Positions 12,901-22,690 of a stretch of 64,000 bases of DNA are shown piece after piece. Position 1 is the first letter of the stretch. Every line of letters begins with the position of its first letter. The stretch spans positions 154,617,043 through 154,681,042 of the forward strand of contig CP136069.1 of assembly GCA_032622095.1 (NCBI GenBank). The letters are read 5' to 3'. This stretch comes from Siphonodentalium dalli. Taxonomy: Eukaryota > Mollusca > Scaphopoda > Gadilida > Siphonodentaliidae. The notes below the pieces were generated by a model. It was not told the origin of the DNA. It searched no databases and saw only the letters and a list, made by a program, of their open reading frames with translations. The position numbers and the translations under genes were made by a program.

Positions 12901-15900
12901 TACAATGTTTATCATCTAAACCGTTCATTTTGTATAACCATATATATGATAAACCAGTATTGTCTAAAAATGCTCGGAGCGATTTAAGCCATGAAAATTC
13001 ATGTATTTTTTCATCTGACAGAGAATACATTAAATCGTATAATTGACTGCTCAATCGGTTACATTTACCTGTTTCTAATTTCATCCAGAATTCACTATTC
13101 GAAATTTGATTTTCACATGTAATGGTTGTCTTCCCAATTCCCGACACACCATATAACTGGGCGTTGAGGGTTTCAGATGTAAAATCAGTTTGCAGAATTT
13201 AAGATGTACGCGTTCAATCATAGAGTTATCACCCGTACGCCATACCTCACAGCCGTATAAAAGAATCGGCACAACTAGTGAGTCGAATAATTTTAGGTGT
13301 GTCGAAATTGAAAGCTTGTTTGTTCGCACAATTTTAATTACCTCGTACATCGCTTTGGTGGCTTTGGTCGATACTTGTTTTTTCATTTTGGCAAAAGATC
13401 CTTTTCGATTTAATATTACTCCCAAATAATTACATGTGTTTACGATTTCAAGTTCTTTGTTGTTATATCTGAACGATACATGGTTCAATTTCCGTTTTGA
13501 GAAACCAAATAAATTTTTGATTTTGGTATATTAACCCTAATCATCCAGGTTGTACAGTAATCTTCAAAATAGTTAATTTGTAATTGCAAATCTGCTTCAG
13601 ATTCTGAGAATAGCACCGTGTCATCAGCATATAGTAGCGCGAAACGTTTCAGGTATCGATCAAGTCTATCTTCATACTTGAGATATTGATTCTACCCCTT
13701 TGATGTCAGTACTCCCTAGAAAATCTTGCACACAGATCATGTGCCAGTGCATTCTCTAGTTGGTTCATAATCTAGATAAAGCAGTGCACAGTGTTTGTTG
13801 TAAATAACTCCTGTCAAACTCTACAATGAACAGCATGGACAGTTGCTGTTTTTATTTTGTTTAAACGACGTTTTTTTTACATAATTAAAGCATATCTCTC
13901 ATATTTTGAGGGTGAACAGGTGTTGTTATAGTACTATATATAGCTTACATTGGTTATAAAAATACTGACTTGTTTCCTTCCAACTGATAGTTTTACATTG
14001 AGATTTTGTGAAAATTCACGAATTTATACCTTACTTCTTAACATTTGGATAAGTTTTATAACCGGATATTAGGAACAATGTACGGTGGCTGGTTTAGGAC
14101 ATGGTAAAAAAAAAAGCTGGCACGTTCGAACGTGCGAGCCCTTACGTTCGAACGTGCGAGCCCTTACGTTCGAACGTGGGAGATTTTTTTTTACCATGTC
14201 CTAAACCAGCCACCGTAACAATGTGACCGGTGAAACATTGATATATAGGAATGAAAATGAAAATATTGAGGGGGTGTGGTTGTAACGGAATCGACAACGT
14301 CTATTGAGAATTGGCTCACGTTCCCATATCTTTACGTTATGTACCTTTTCTGCAAAGAAATCATTATGTGTGTGTTGTCTGAGGACAACGTGAGCGTAAT
14401 TCAATAGATTTTATTATGTTAGGTATCTGGATCACATTTGAGAAGACGGAGGTCAAGTTCAAAGTTAGTCACGGTTCGGTGAGTTTTGAAAGTCAAGCCC
14501 ATAAAAAATTAAACTTTGTTCAAAGAGTTTTGTCAACTTTGTGTTATCCTCTATTTTCAGGCAAAGCCAACACCCCAAATAAAAGTAACTTTTTGGGGGA
14601 ATGGGGTCAGGGACCGTTTATTATTTACTCTTCATTTATTTCAGCTTCTGGAAGCGCAGTACAGGGAAGCGAGTGTGTTGACAACAATGAGTGTGGAAAT
14701 CATCTAATGTGTGGTAAATGCCCTGGAGATTCAACTTTAAAATGCCTTACACACCAAGGGCATGGTGAGTTCATCACTTTAAGATATAAGTTCACAATTA
14801 AAAGTTCATAATTAATAAATAAGAAATATAAAAGCCACACTGGCCACTGTTCAAAAATATGAAAATTCTAAAATTGATACATACATGCAAGTCTCATAAT
14901 CCATGATTAGTTCCACAATCAATTACCAAGTTCATTTCAAAACTTTTCCCCAGTTTTGCTATATGATACTCGTCAGACATGCGCCATATATACATACATA
15001 CATGTACCACCATTAACGTATATCAATCCCTGACAACGGACTAATCATACTGCTTCCGTAGAGATTTACTAATATGTGAGTCAGTTCACTATAGTATGTT
15101 AGTCATATGCACGGTATTCCTGGTGAAATGATAATACATTAGTCATCATGAGTATTTAGTTATTTACGACATCCATAGTATGCAAGTATATATAACGAGC
15201 CGGTGACCCGACTTCGTCCGGGCTTTGACCTTGAATTGACCATTTTGAAGGTCAAGGTCAGGTCGGAGTCACGATTTGACCCGTCCAAAACACTCCCCGG
15301 ACAAAAGTACCCCTAGGTATCAAATTTCGTCGAAATCCATCAGTTTTACACGATTTGACCTTGAATTGACCATTTTGAAGGTCAATGAGGTCGGGGTCAC
15401 AATTTGACAAAATTTTCCCCTAGGTAGCAAATTTGCACTCAATCGGTAGGGCCGTATTCGAGTCTATAACGGACACACACATACATATATATATCATTTG
15501 TGTGTCCCGTTTCAAGGTGAAGGTCACATCGGGCCGAAAAATTGACCCGATGAACATCTCCCCCATTCCTAGGAACCCCTAAGTACGAACACAGACATAA
15601 GGATCACACAACACGCTCATGTTTGGACACAGACACAACCCGCTCATGTCTGGACACAGACACGCTCTTTATAAACGACACTGCATGCGGATACGAACGC
15701 TCTTTAACTATCACGCGATTAACCCCACAATTCCAAGACGGTGGCAGTGGGAATGGAGAATGAGTGCTCGGATCTTCTCAAAAGCAATGCGACGACACTT
15801 CATCTCGTTTTTACCCTTAGATAGGAAGTTTGGTCGAAATCAGTTTTCCCGACCATAGCTAACAGACAAACAGACAAACAGAAGTCCAAAAATATATATT

Positions 15901-18693
15901 AGATTAGATAGATTATAGCCATATACAAGGAGATTGTCACAACGATTATGTTATATTATTATCAATCAGTCGATTGTGACCGGTTAGTCATAAACAATAC
16001 AGAAGGCGACATGCGGTTTTCATAGAAGCCCTAACGGCAACATGAATGGGGTTGATATTAGTCAAATCATTTTACGGGACGACTGATTAAAACATTCGAA
16101 TCGCCAAAAACGAAACGAAACGATCTCAAATTTATTGAAAACAAAATAATAAATAAATAAAAACACGTATTCTCCGCGGTATATATCGCCCCCCCCCCCC
16201 CTGTTCTCCGCGGTATATATCGACGAATTTGTTCCAAAATCTTCCGCGTATGTATATTTTGGGATACTCTTACTAAATTATGTATGATGATGTTAATGTA
16301 TAGCCGTATATAAGAGTCTTGATCAAATTAGAAGATGACATGAATTGAATGCTAACACCTTTAATTTATAGAATCATTAGTGTATGACGCTTTACACTAA
16401 TGAGTCCATATGAGTGCTATCATTCAATTCCTGTCATCTTATAAGTTATGTATATACATATATACATACTGTTGAGGTTCGAACGAGCCATAGCCGTTTA
16501 AATCAGGTATACTTTAGAGAATTCCTCGTGGTCTTCAGGTGATTACAACAACTTATCGAATAATGTGTATATATAGTGTTACATGTATGTGACTGGAAAT
16601 TACGTACTATTTTTTTATTTTCAGATGATTCCGAAAGTCATGCAGGTAAATATTACTGAATTTATCGGTGCGACCAAACATGGACGCGTGGCCACACTAC
16701 CGTGAATGCCAATATTATTACATAAATTGTAATGTATGCATCTGCAATTGGTTTAAGCATTGTTTATTTGTCCACCAAATATATAATTATGTTACATTGT
16801 ATACACCCTAAATCTAGTTGGTTGAACGTTGTATACAACTCGTTGGGTGCGAATTTGGTGTGTACTTATTATCCAACAGTTTAGTACAATGTACACGACT
16901 GATTGCGTGAACTGTCTTATGTTGTATTACTTTCATACCACATTGGATAAAACCGCCACGTGACCGGGTCATCCAATAGCAGCGCGTTTCCGGTGCGGGC
17001 GAGCATGCGAGTTTTTGGCTCCAAATATTTCAAAACAAGATGGACGACTGCGTGAAAAAAACTCCTGAGCGACTGGAAAATGGGACAAGACGTCGTGGAT
17101 AGCTTTGCCGGTATAGTATACCTTTGTTATAATTATTCTTTGTACGATACACTGATTATGTAGTCTTTATGTATCGAGTGTATATTTATTTATATTTACC
17201 AAATTTTGAAGTTTACAAATTTACACAACTGCTGACTGCACTAATTTGACTAAAGTAGTACACTCATACACTCAACACATAAAGCCTACATAATCAGTGT
17301 ATCGTACAAAGAATAATTAAAACAAAGGTATGCTATACCGGCAAAGCTATCCACGACGTCTTGCCCCATTTTACTTTCCAATCAACATTGGGTAAACTTT
17401 CCAATCAACAAATGTCATATAACTCTACCCAACACCCAACAGTTCAATAAACGTAGATATGTGCTGTGGGCAATTAACGTTGATTGAGTGTTGTGTGAAA
17501 TTTCATCCAACACGTTGTATAATTAACAAAAAACCGTTGGTAGTAAATATATATGCAACGTTGTGTAAAAGTGTATCCAACAAAATTATCATGCAACTGT
17601 TCACACAACGTAGATAGGTGCTGTGGGCATACAACGGTTGATTGACTGTTGGATAACCTCTTATCCAACTAGATTTAGGGTGTATACAAAAATGTCTGCA
17701 AAATATTGCCTGCCAGTGTATGGACTTATCCGTATCGCGATATATCACAGATCTGAGTATGTTAACCCGGTATTTACAAAATGGATTCTTCCATCAGTTG
17801 TAAAAGTCTACATTGGAATGGTCTATTATTCATCTGGAGTTGTGTTCAAGACATATGAGCGGTCGACAGATAATGCAAGCGCAGACGAATTCCTATTAAT
17901 AGGAGGGAAATGTTCAGATACACAATTGGCGAACGGCAAACATAAATACGAATGGTGTCTAACAGAAATCCAGAAGAACACAAGAGACCCTGATATAGTG
18001 TCTACAAAAAAAACTGATTTATGGTAACCCTTTCATGACGAGAGCTGCGCTGGTGCAGCATTAAAGATCCTGCGCCATTGCATTATTTTATGTTCCCCAT
18101 AGAGAACCGAATATATCTAAGATATTGCACTGGCTTACAAGGTCAAGGTAGATATTGTTGAGCCAATGTATTCTCTTATACATGTATATGCTAGGCTCCA
18201 TATGGGAGACTCTCATATATAAGAGAATGCATTGACACAGGGTTTTCGCTAAATTCAGGAAGCTCCAGTAATGGAAGGGTTAACATTTGACCCGGATGTT
18301 CTTCTGTTCGTCCGAGCTTCTTGTAGACACGATCCGAGTCTCTTTTAGCATAGTGCGCCCAGTGTGAGATAAAAGAACGTTCAACAAACTTTGCTGAACT
18401 TATTATCTGAACATTTCCTAAGGAAACTACTCGTCAATGAGTATTGAGTATAGAAAGGGTTAACTTAGCAAGGGACATGTTACGTCACACTGTACTCATT
18501 CGGTAAATGGCGAAAACTTTTCACACACATCGTGCCGATGTTCGTGAAAATATGACAACGAAATTTTCTAGTGTATGAATGTTGCTTGATATAACTGACT
18601 TAATTCTTATTAACGACAGGTTGGTCCATAGTACGTGGGCCCGGGATGAGGCTGGTGGGGCTGTTCGTCACTCTTTCGTTCCTGTGCAGCTAA
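3765..18693 (+). CDS. gene 1: cysteine-rich, probably GPI-anchored secreted protein (7 exons, 5' end missing)
   Basis: Seven exons were assembled from acceptors, donors and frame: 3765-3944, 6971-7159, 9500-9616, 10467-10676, 14645-14764, 16625-16645, 18620-18693. All junctions are phase 1 and the joined frame is open for about 303 residues to TAA at 18691. The first five exons carry about 30 cysteines in short CxC, CxxC and CxCP-like clusters (SNGKCVCP, SKCACK, YCLC), resembling EB or EGF-like modules of invertebrate extracellular proteins. I cannot assign a named domain. The tail has polar DDSESHAGWS, a short spacer, then MRLVGLFVTLSFLCS and stop, the layout of a GPI-attachment signal. A signal peptide exon should lie upstream but was not found. 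Introns are 0.85-4 kb and full of transposons. Function unknown; an extracellular, membrane-tethered role is inferred. Confidence 0.75.
4002..4324. mobile_element. MULE-like MITE, 323 bp, with perfect 9-bp target duplication
   Basis: The terminal inverted repeats start GCTGAAGGGGTCACTCTC and end with its complement. Subterminal copies of GTGCTGAAGGGTACACAGGG occur twice on the left and appear inverted on the right. The element is flanked on both sides by GTTACTTTG (3993-4001 and 4325-4333), a perfect 9-bp duplication. Nine bases is the Mutator-superfamily signature. It is non-coding and sits 57 bases downstream of the exon A donor. A worn relative is visible near 52545-52615. Confidence 0.85.
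4855..4985. repeat. dispersed repeat, copy 1 (pair with 50070-50190)
   Basis: Contains TTTTCTATGGAGTGG, then a GGTCGATTT...TTGAGATTTT stretch and a TGGAATAGCGCCTGAGTA stretch. These recur in the same order near 50070-50190. The family is unknown and no terminal structure was found. Confidence 0.5.
5297..5363. repeat. hairpin, arms of about 24 bp
   Basis: TTGTGGTGAAAAGTCAAATT and its near-perfect complement face each other around a GACGAGACGCAGTGTCGAG centre. It could be a small foldback element or a MITE end. No target duplication was seen. Confidence 0.6.
6118..6540. repeat. dispersed ~400-bp repeat, copy 1 of 3
   Basis: Begins with a CAACAACAAC run, then TTCAAAATACGCTTTAGTTA and a GTGTTATTTATCAACATTTTG segment, and ends near an AAATAGTAATTTAGG block. 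Copies in the same order lie near 38743-39095 and 45011-45350. There is no coding potential. A SINE-like or MITE-like origin is possible, but no ends or target duplications could be fixed. Confidence 0.7.
6971..7159 (+). CDS. gene 1 exon B (189 bp, phase 1-1)
   Basis: Acceptor TTGCACAG|CG; donor GTAG|GTAAGT at 7160. Encodes 63 residues with nine cysteines: CTFCSQC near the start, QECSESKCACK in the middle, and two late cysteines. The other open frames over this stretch, including one that reads across the acceptor, do not fit the splice phase. Confidence 0.8.
   Translation, partial: RTSGMEGTAPFALNATNTPAKNAQNRSVHVREFRNGMKKQRFAMETTRYNLAVHATRIPHTA
7160..9499. other. gene 1 intron B-C
   Basis: Contains a short hairpin at 7739-7791 (GTTCTTTACCAGAA facing its complement) and a worn SINE copy at 8276-8460. 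The remainder is unassigned AT-rich sequence. No phase-1 cassette exon was recognised. Confidence 0.45.
8276..8460 (-). repeat. tRNA-derived SINE, worn copy
   Basis: Shares with the copy at 52120-52292 the order GAATGG(C/T)ACA, a CCCTCA segment, CTTGAAAATCGGT, a CGTCTAGC/ATCTAGC segment and CATTCTTAAAA. The tRNA-like promoter boxes are too diverged to read in this copy. Confidence 0.5.
9500..9616 (+). CDS. gene 1 exon C (117 bp, phase 1-1)
   Basis: Acceptor CTGTCATTTCAG|CA; donor CTTG|GTAAAT at 9617. Encodes 39 residues, including GDCSTG, NCTCADAL and AGCASRL (four cysteines). It is the shortest of the cysteine-rich cassettes. Confidence 0.75.
9617..10466. other. gene 1 intron C-D
   Basis: 850 bases without any supported feature. 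It ends in TATTCTTGCAG, a good acceptor. Confidence 0.5.
10467..10676 (+). CDS. gene 1 exon D (210 bp, phase 1-1)
   Basis: Acceptor TTCTTGCAG|CG; donor CAAAA|GTATGT at 10677. Encodes 70 residues with six cysteines, including DETCVAV, GKLCATD and ECSNGKCVCPSSTPV. The NGKCVCP signature is what most suggests an EB-like module. Confidence 0.8.
10733..11130. repeat. 31-bp minisatellite, about 13 units
   Basis: Tandem copies of a 31-base unit built on GCAAATACAAATACACGTTG followed by AGCAAAAACAT. It lies just inside intron D-E. The - strand frames of 99-185 codons over it (FACFCSTCI repeats) are artefacts of the repeat. Confidence 0.95.
11710..12825. mobile_element. TIR DNA element, 1116 bp, 6-bp target duplication, nested in an RT fragment
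   Basis: The left end is TACAGTGGCTGGTTTAGGAC and the right end is the complement of TACGGTGGCTGGTTTAGGAC. The copies of CTTTGA at 11704-11709 and 12826-12831 are the target duplication. Just inside each TIR lie palindromes of the form ATTTCGTGGCCACGAAAT, one on the left and several on the right. The core (about 12000-12480) is a ~125-bp tandem repeat, four worn units with GTTGTAGGGTGGCC. There is no transposase. Removing the element and one CTTTGA rejoins the RT fragment in frame, which confirms the boundaries. The superfamily is unassigned. Confidence 0.85.
12000..12640. repeat. ~125-bp tandem repeat inside the TIR element
   Basis: About four diverged units, each with a GGTGTTGTAGGGTGGCC-like start, a TATTCACCC stretch and an AAAATGG(C/T)CGCC stretch. 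A last, partly inverted unit lies near 12490-12600. Related wording (CCACCCTACAA, GGCCATTTTGGATCGG) also appears at 57480-57650. Confidence 0.6.
13736..14074. other. no recognised feature
   Basis: AT-rich intronic DNA between the LINE fragment and the small MITE. Nothing supported. Confidence 0.4.
14081..14217. mobile_element. 137-bp MITE of the same TIR family, 6-bp target duplication
   Basis: Both ends are TACGGTGGCTGGTTTAGGAC and its complement. The flanks are ACAATG at 14075-14080 and 14218-14223. The centre has three direct copies of a ~22-bp unit containing the palindrome ACGTTCGAACGT. It shares only the TIRs with the element at 11710-12825, and its internal palindrome is different. 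Confidence 0.9.
14645..14764 (+). CDS. gene 1 exon E (120 bp, phase 1-1)
   Basis: Acceptor CATTTATTTCAG|CT; donor CATG|GTGAGT at 14765. Encodes 40 residues with SECVDNNECGNHLMCGKCPG and one later cysteine (LKCL), five to six cysteines in all. It is the last cysteine-rich cassette. Confidence 0.8.
15195..15900. repeat. dispersed repeat with GACCTTGAATTGACC duplications
   Basis: Two copies of GACCTTGAATTGACCATTTT and a following GGTCAA segment, then a GACACAGACAC-rich part, and an ending with repeated ACAGACAA before a TATATTAGATTAGATAGATT tail. The layout, with a repeat-rich body and ACAGACAA-type tail, is typical of non-autonomous retroelements in invertebrates. The class is not certain. Confidence 0.5.
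16331..16442. repeat. nested hairpin, about 112 bp
   Basis: The outer stem AAGATGACATGAATTGAATG pairs with CATTCAATTCCTGTCATCTT. An inner stem TCATTAGTGTA pairs with TACACTAATGA. Possibly a small MITE. Confidence 0.65.
16625..16645 (+). CDS. gene 1 exon F (21-bp micro-exon, phase 1-1)
   Basis: A strong acceptor (TTTTTTATTTTCAG) and a donor GCAG|GTAAAT lie only 21 bases apart. The exon adds seven residues, giving DDSESHA at the join. It keeps phase 1, so skipping it also leaves the frame open. The residues are small and polar, a suitable region for a GPI attachment site. Confidence 0.65.
16798..17688. mobile_element. foldback/TIR element, about 890 bp
   Basis: The ends are TGTATACACCCTAAATCTAG and its complement. 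Inside, a long second inverted repeat (about 17075-17175 against 17275-17370) includes GACGTCGTGGATAGC and GATACACTGATTATGTAG. Short tandem pieces reading (A/T)CCAACA...TTGTGT fill 17380-17660. No transposase. The target duplication is unclear. Confidence 0.75.
18028..18279. mobile_element. piggyBac-like MITE (TTAA type) with the 69-bp palindrome
   Basis: The right end reads GGAAGGG followed by TTAA (18280-18283). The left end reads CCCTTTCATGACGAGAGCT after a worn GTAA. The core holds a diverged copy of the GCCAATGCATTCTCTTATAT palindrome at 18162-18235. TTAA sites next to CCCTTT/CCCTTC ends fit piggyBac (or Kolobok). It is related to copies at 40309-40432, 50552-50660 and 61192 onward. Confidence 0.65.
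18620..18693 (+). CDS. gene 1 exon G, last coding exon with hydrophobic C-terminus
   Basis: Acceptor TTAACGACAG|GT. In phase 1 the exon reads GWSIVRGPGMRLVGLFVTLS then FLCS and TAA (18691-18693). A polar spacer and a 14-15 residue hydrophobic end directly before the stop match a GPI-anchor signal. Read instead as a first exon, MRLVGLFVTLSFLCS could pass for a signal peptide. The immediate stop argues against that. Confidence 0.65.
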
Positions 18694-18804
18694 CTGGTCA
18701 AGGTAAATTACATTCTTATATTTGCAAAGCTCGTGTATATTACACTAAATCATGTTATGTGATTGCATGGTCAACTGCCGATATGGTCATGCGTTTCATA
18801 TCCC

Positions 18805-18810
18805 AATAAA
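18805..18810 (+). promoter_or_regulatory. poly(A) signal AATAAA of gene 1
   Basis: A canonical hexamer 111 bases after the stop codon of exon G, in the context CCCAATAAAACACAC. It supports exon G as the terminal exon. Confidence 0.6.
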
Positions 18811-19337
18811 ACACACAATAACACGAACCGATTTGTTGTCACATCTTGTTGACATAGATGACTGAATGTGGCCGTTATAATAACTGGGCGTGTTTTTGAG
18901 TGTACGTCCATAGACTAATTGATCGATAATTCACAGGTAGAATATTGGGTTAACTTAAAGTGCAGCATAGTGTAATACACAAACTGCAGACATATTTTGG
19001 AAATCAAAATTCAACTGAACTTGTGGAAATTACTAAGAAAAATTGATATATATCGTCGGTGGGATTCAAAGAAGTCGTAAAACTGTTAAAATCGTATTTT
19101 GGCGCGAATTTTTTTATTGCAAATTCGTAATCTACGCGGTCGATTACACCCCTAAAATTCTTATCCTTATTCTAATCCAACCAGAAATGAGCTTTGGGGC
19201 CATGTAATGGAAATTCGTATCCTTGGTTGGACAAATTTCTTACTTCAAAAATGTCGTATAAAGTATACGACATATTTGAAGTAAAACATATGACCATAAC
19301 GTCAGTTGTGTTGTTCTCAAAACGTCGTATATAGCCC
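18811..19337. other. sequence between gene 1 and the near-palindrome
   Basis: Contains repeated GTCGTATA motifs and, at 19049-19075, TATATCGTCGGTGGGATTCA. The complement of this occurs at 29779-29798 (see the possible outer TIR). No gene. Confidence 0.5.
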
Positions 19338-20499
19338 GGAAGCTAATAGGGGTACCCTTGGACCCACCTGGGACTTAACTTCACCCCACTCATTTTGTTC
19401 CTTATTATGTCCTTCGCCTTTTAAGCAATGTTAACAAGAAAAAAAATGGCCGTGTAGACTCCAGACAATATGGCGTCCATCATGGCCGCCGTTTTTCAGA
19501 CCAGACCCTAAGTGAGTTTTATGCAAATTTTAGCGAGAAAATCTAGTAAATTGTATATATTTTCGTGAAGCTAAGACACAATAATACCTTTTTGGGCCAA
19601 AAAGCCGCCGAAGTTGAAATTAGGACATTTTTTCACACATATCTTCTAGATCAATTCATGCTGTTTGGACCGGTTGAGTAATATGACTTTATTTTGTGTT
19701 TTCTATATTAAATGATCATTGGAGCAAATAGATATGGAATTATTGGGGTCCTAACCCCTTCCTACCCTCAAACATTCGATTTTACAGAATGCGGTATAAA
19801 ACTATGAATATTCCAACTCACTGGAACCAAAATTCTTACTTTGGATCAAAATGGCTGCCAGTATGACCGCCAACATATGGAAAATGGTAAAGATATTACC
19901 CCAGCGTGTCCTGCAATTGCTTACAAGTTTTGGTTGATGTATAAAATAGGCTATTCTGCATTCAATACATTGAATACTAAAATGTCTGATGCACCATGTT
20001 TAATTTTTACTGTTCTCACCACTGACATCACCAAAATATTGGACTTTTCACTCAAAAACTTGACATAAATATCGGGAAAAACTGTTTAGGTTTGGACCAT
20101 TTTTTTCAGGTAATTTAAATGTTACTATCTTTGGATTGAAATGTGTTTATTGTTTTGGACTATCTTAAATACGTCATACTACGGTGTGTATTGACCAAAT
20201 TGCTCCAAATGGCATCCAAAATGGCAACCAGACATTATATCCCGAACATTATTGTGATTCACTTGGTTAGTATACGTCATAGTTAATTAACTGACAACCA
20301 CATGTTTTATTCTGATTGTCGCAGTTCAGTGTGGGTCATGGCAAATTCATTTTAAAGTGTGTAATTTTGCCGAGAACCTTTTTTGTGATTTTGGATTTTT
20401 TGAAAGGAAATGTGCAGAACTTTGCGACGGAACTGATATGGTCCATCAGCTGTGGCTATTCTGGTCCATTATGATAAAACAAAAAGTCAACTGAATACA

Positions 20500-22110
20500 G
20501 TGTGGATGCCAATATCGTAGCCTGGGAGTTACTCTATGATCATAGGTGAAGTGAATATGTATACAAAGAGTTATTGTATGTTATGACTGATGTGAATATA
20601 TATACAATGAGTGACTATATGGTTATGAATGGGTTGTCCATGGTAAGATGCATAGGTATACAGTGAGAGGTCATGGGGTGTGAGGTGAATCGATATGCAT
20701 GGAGTAACTGTATGGTTTATGGTTGTGTATATTCAGTACGGGTGCACACGGTGTGTGTATATAGCTACATGGTCATCTATGTGCTGATTATGTAATATAT
20801 ATATGGAGTGGCTGTAATGTCATGGGTGGGGTGTACATGTGTTCTCTGTATGATCATTAATGGGGTGTGTGGATAAATAGGGAGTGATTTTATGGTTACG
20901 GGTAATATAATGTGTATATGTATACATGGAATGACTACGGTCATCATTGAATATGAATACCTGGAGTAAGCTGGGTGGACATTATCGTGTGGATATATAG
21001 GGAGTATCTTTGTCGTAATGGGTGGGATGTATATATATATATATCTTGTGGATGTATTATCATTGGTGGGTGTATAGGGATATCTGTATTATCATATATG
21101 GCGTGTATGAGTATGCAGTTAAATGCTGAATTGTCAAGTGTGAGATGTATATGCAAGTATATATGGTATGAGTGGTCGTGTGTGCGGTTTGTTTTGTATA
21201 TTTGGAAGGACTAAATGGCCATTGATGAGGTTTACATGTATACCTGGAGTATATATATATGGGCTGCACATGTATACTGAGTGGTCATATGACTATATGT
21301 GTCGAATGGGTATATAGGTACAGGTAGTGACTGTATGTTTAATGGTGAGATTAGTACATGTATGTATACAAGTAGTGACTGTATTATCATAAATGTAATG
21401 AATACACATACAGGGGTGACTAAATGGTCATGTGTCAGGCATATGCGTGTACCTGGTGTTCATGTTTGGTGACTCGTGGTGGTATGTTCATATGTAGGTT
21501 ATACGGGTATACACACGTGTTGCTATATTGTCATGTGCGAGGGGTGTGTGTATATAGCGAGTGGCTATATTGCCATAGATGAGGTGCTTATGCATACATG
21601 GAGTGACTATACTGACATTACTGGGGTGTATTAGTATATCTTGACTATCTTGGCTATTCGGCTATGTTGTGACAAATAGGAATACATGGAGTGACATGGT
21701 CAATGTTGATGTGAATATGTATACAAGGATTAACGATGATCATGTGTGAATGTTTTGAATATATACACAATGGGTGACTATATGGCCATAGGTAAGGCGA
21801 AGGAGTATACCAGATACATGGGTGAGGATATGTGTGTGAAGCGAGTGGCTATATATGGCTATATATGGTCATTGGGGAGGCGCATATGTATACCCGAAGT
21901 GACTTTATGTTCATTGCTGTGGTGATATGAATGGGTATACAGGGAGTGACTATATGGTTATGGGTCATGTTTATGAGTATATTTGGTGTGCCTGCATTGT
22001 GACCCGTGGCTGTATGTACGCCAGGTGTACATGTATACAGTGGGTCACTATATTATGTATATGGTGTTTATGTGTATATGGAATGACTGTGTGATAATGG
22101 TTGGCTTTCC
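20500..22110. repeat. degenerate tandem repeat field, left side
   Basis: About 1.6 kb of loosely tandem pieces of ~40-50 bases combining GGAGTGACTATATGGTCAT, GGGTG(A)GGTGTA and GTATACA. The same motifs appear reverse-complemented at 22190-22690, so the field is part of the palindrome. The open frames within it are by-products. Confidence 0.8.
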
Positions 22111-22189
22111 ACGCTTAACGTTTCCTCCATGTACATAATATACCACCAAGACGGAGAACTCTATGACACGACCTCTCTATTGATTAGCA

Positions 22190-22690
22190 TATCCTTGAGT
22201 TATTGTGGAAAGCGATAGCCACCCAAGATACACATGAAAACCCACCCATTACATCAGTCAATCCATTTGTATATAAACACCACACAAATGACAACATAGT
22301 CAATCACTGTATATCAACCGACACATGACCATATAGTCACTATATGTATACATATTCACCACATTCTCGATCATACAGTCACTCATTGCATCTATATTCA
22401 TCTCACCATTGACCATACAGCCACTACATGTATACCTATTCGCCATACCCATCACCATACCCACGAATCAATCCAGGTATACATATACACATCACCAATG
22501 GTGAGCCCTTCCAGATATACCAATAACCGCACATACGACCATAAGTTCCATACTTGCCATAATCATACACGCCATCCATGATCATACATCTACTCCATAT
22601 ACACCCCCAATGATAACACATCCACAACATATATAAATATACGTCCCACCAGTTACCAACAGTCATATTGGGCCAGAATACCCACATATC
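22190..22690. repeat. degenerate tandem repeat field, right side (inverted)
   Basis: Reverse-complement form of the left field, with motifs ACCATATAGTCACT and TGTATACATATTCACC. It is only a third as long as the left field, so the two arrays have changed length independently. Confidence 0.75.

Larger units (their letters stand above)
11320..13735 (-). mobile_element. 5'-truncated LINE fragment (RT to zinc-knuckle end), split by a DNA element
   Basis: On the - strand, the fragment starts within the RT at LLYADDTVLFSES (about 13595-13660). It continues through CNYLGVILNRKGSF, PILLYGCEVW and LKPSTPSYMVCRELG (12790-13490), and ends with ARFRTTNHFLP, CTFC...HVIFEC and a tail near 11330. The same blocks occur in the same order in the near-complete LINE at 24-29 kb, so both belong to one clade. 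The coding sequence is broken at SSSK|GRAYKLIKD by the element at 11710-12825 and also has frameshifts. It lies antisense in gene 1 intron D-E. Confidence 0.8.
14765..16624. other. gene 1 intron E-F
   Basis: Holds a dispersed repeat (15195-15900), a poly-C tract flanked by a direct repeat (16170-16222) and a hairpin (16331-16442). No exon-like stretch with phase-1 sites was seen. Confidence 0.5.
16646..18619. other. gene 1 intron F-G
   Basis: Occupied by a foldback element (16798-17688) and a TTAA-type MITE (18028-18279). An open frame at 17623-18027 overlaps the foldback end. It has no acceptor in the right phase, so it is not called as an exon. Confidence 0.5.

Noticed and set aside
17623-18027. 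134-codon + frame as an extra gene 1 exon
   Set aside because: Its possible acceptor gives the wrong phase, its start overlaps the foldback element end, and no domain is visible.
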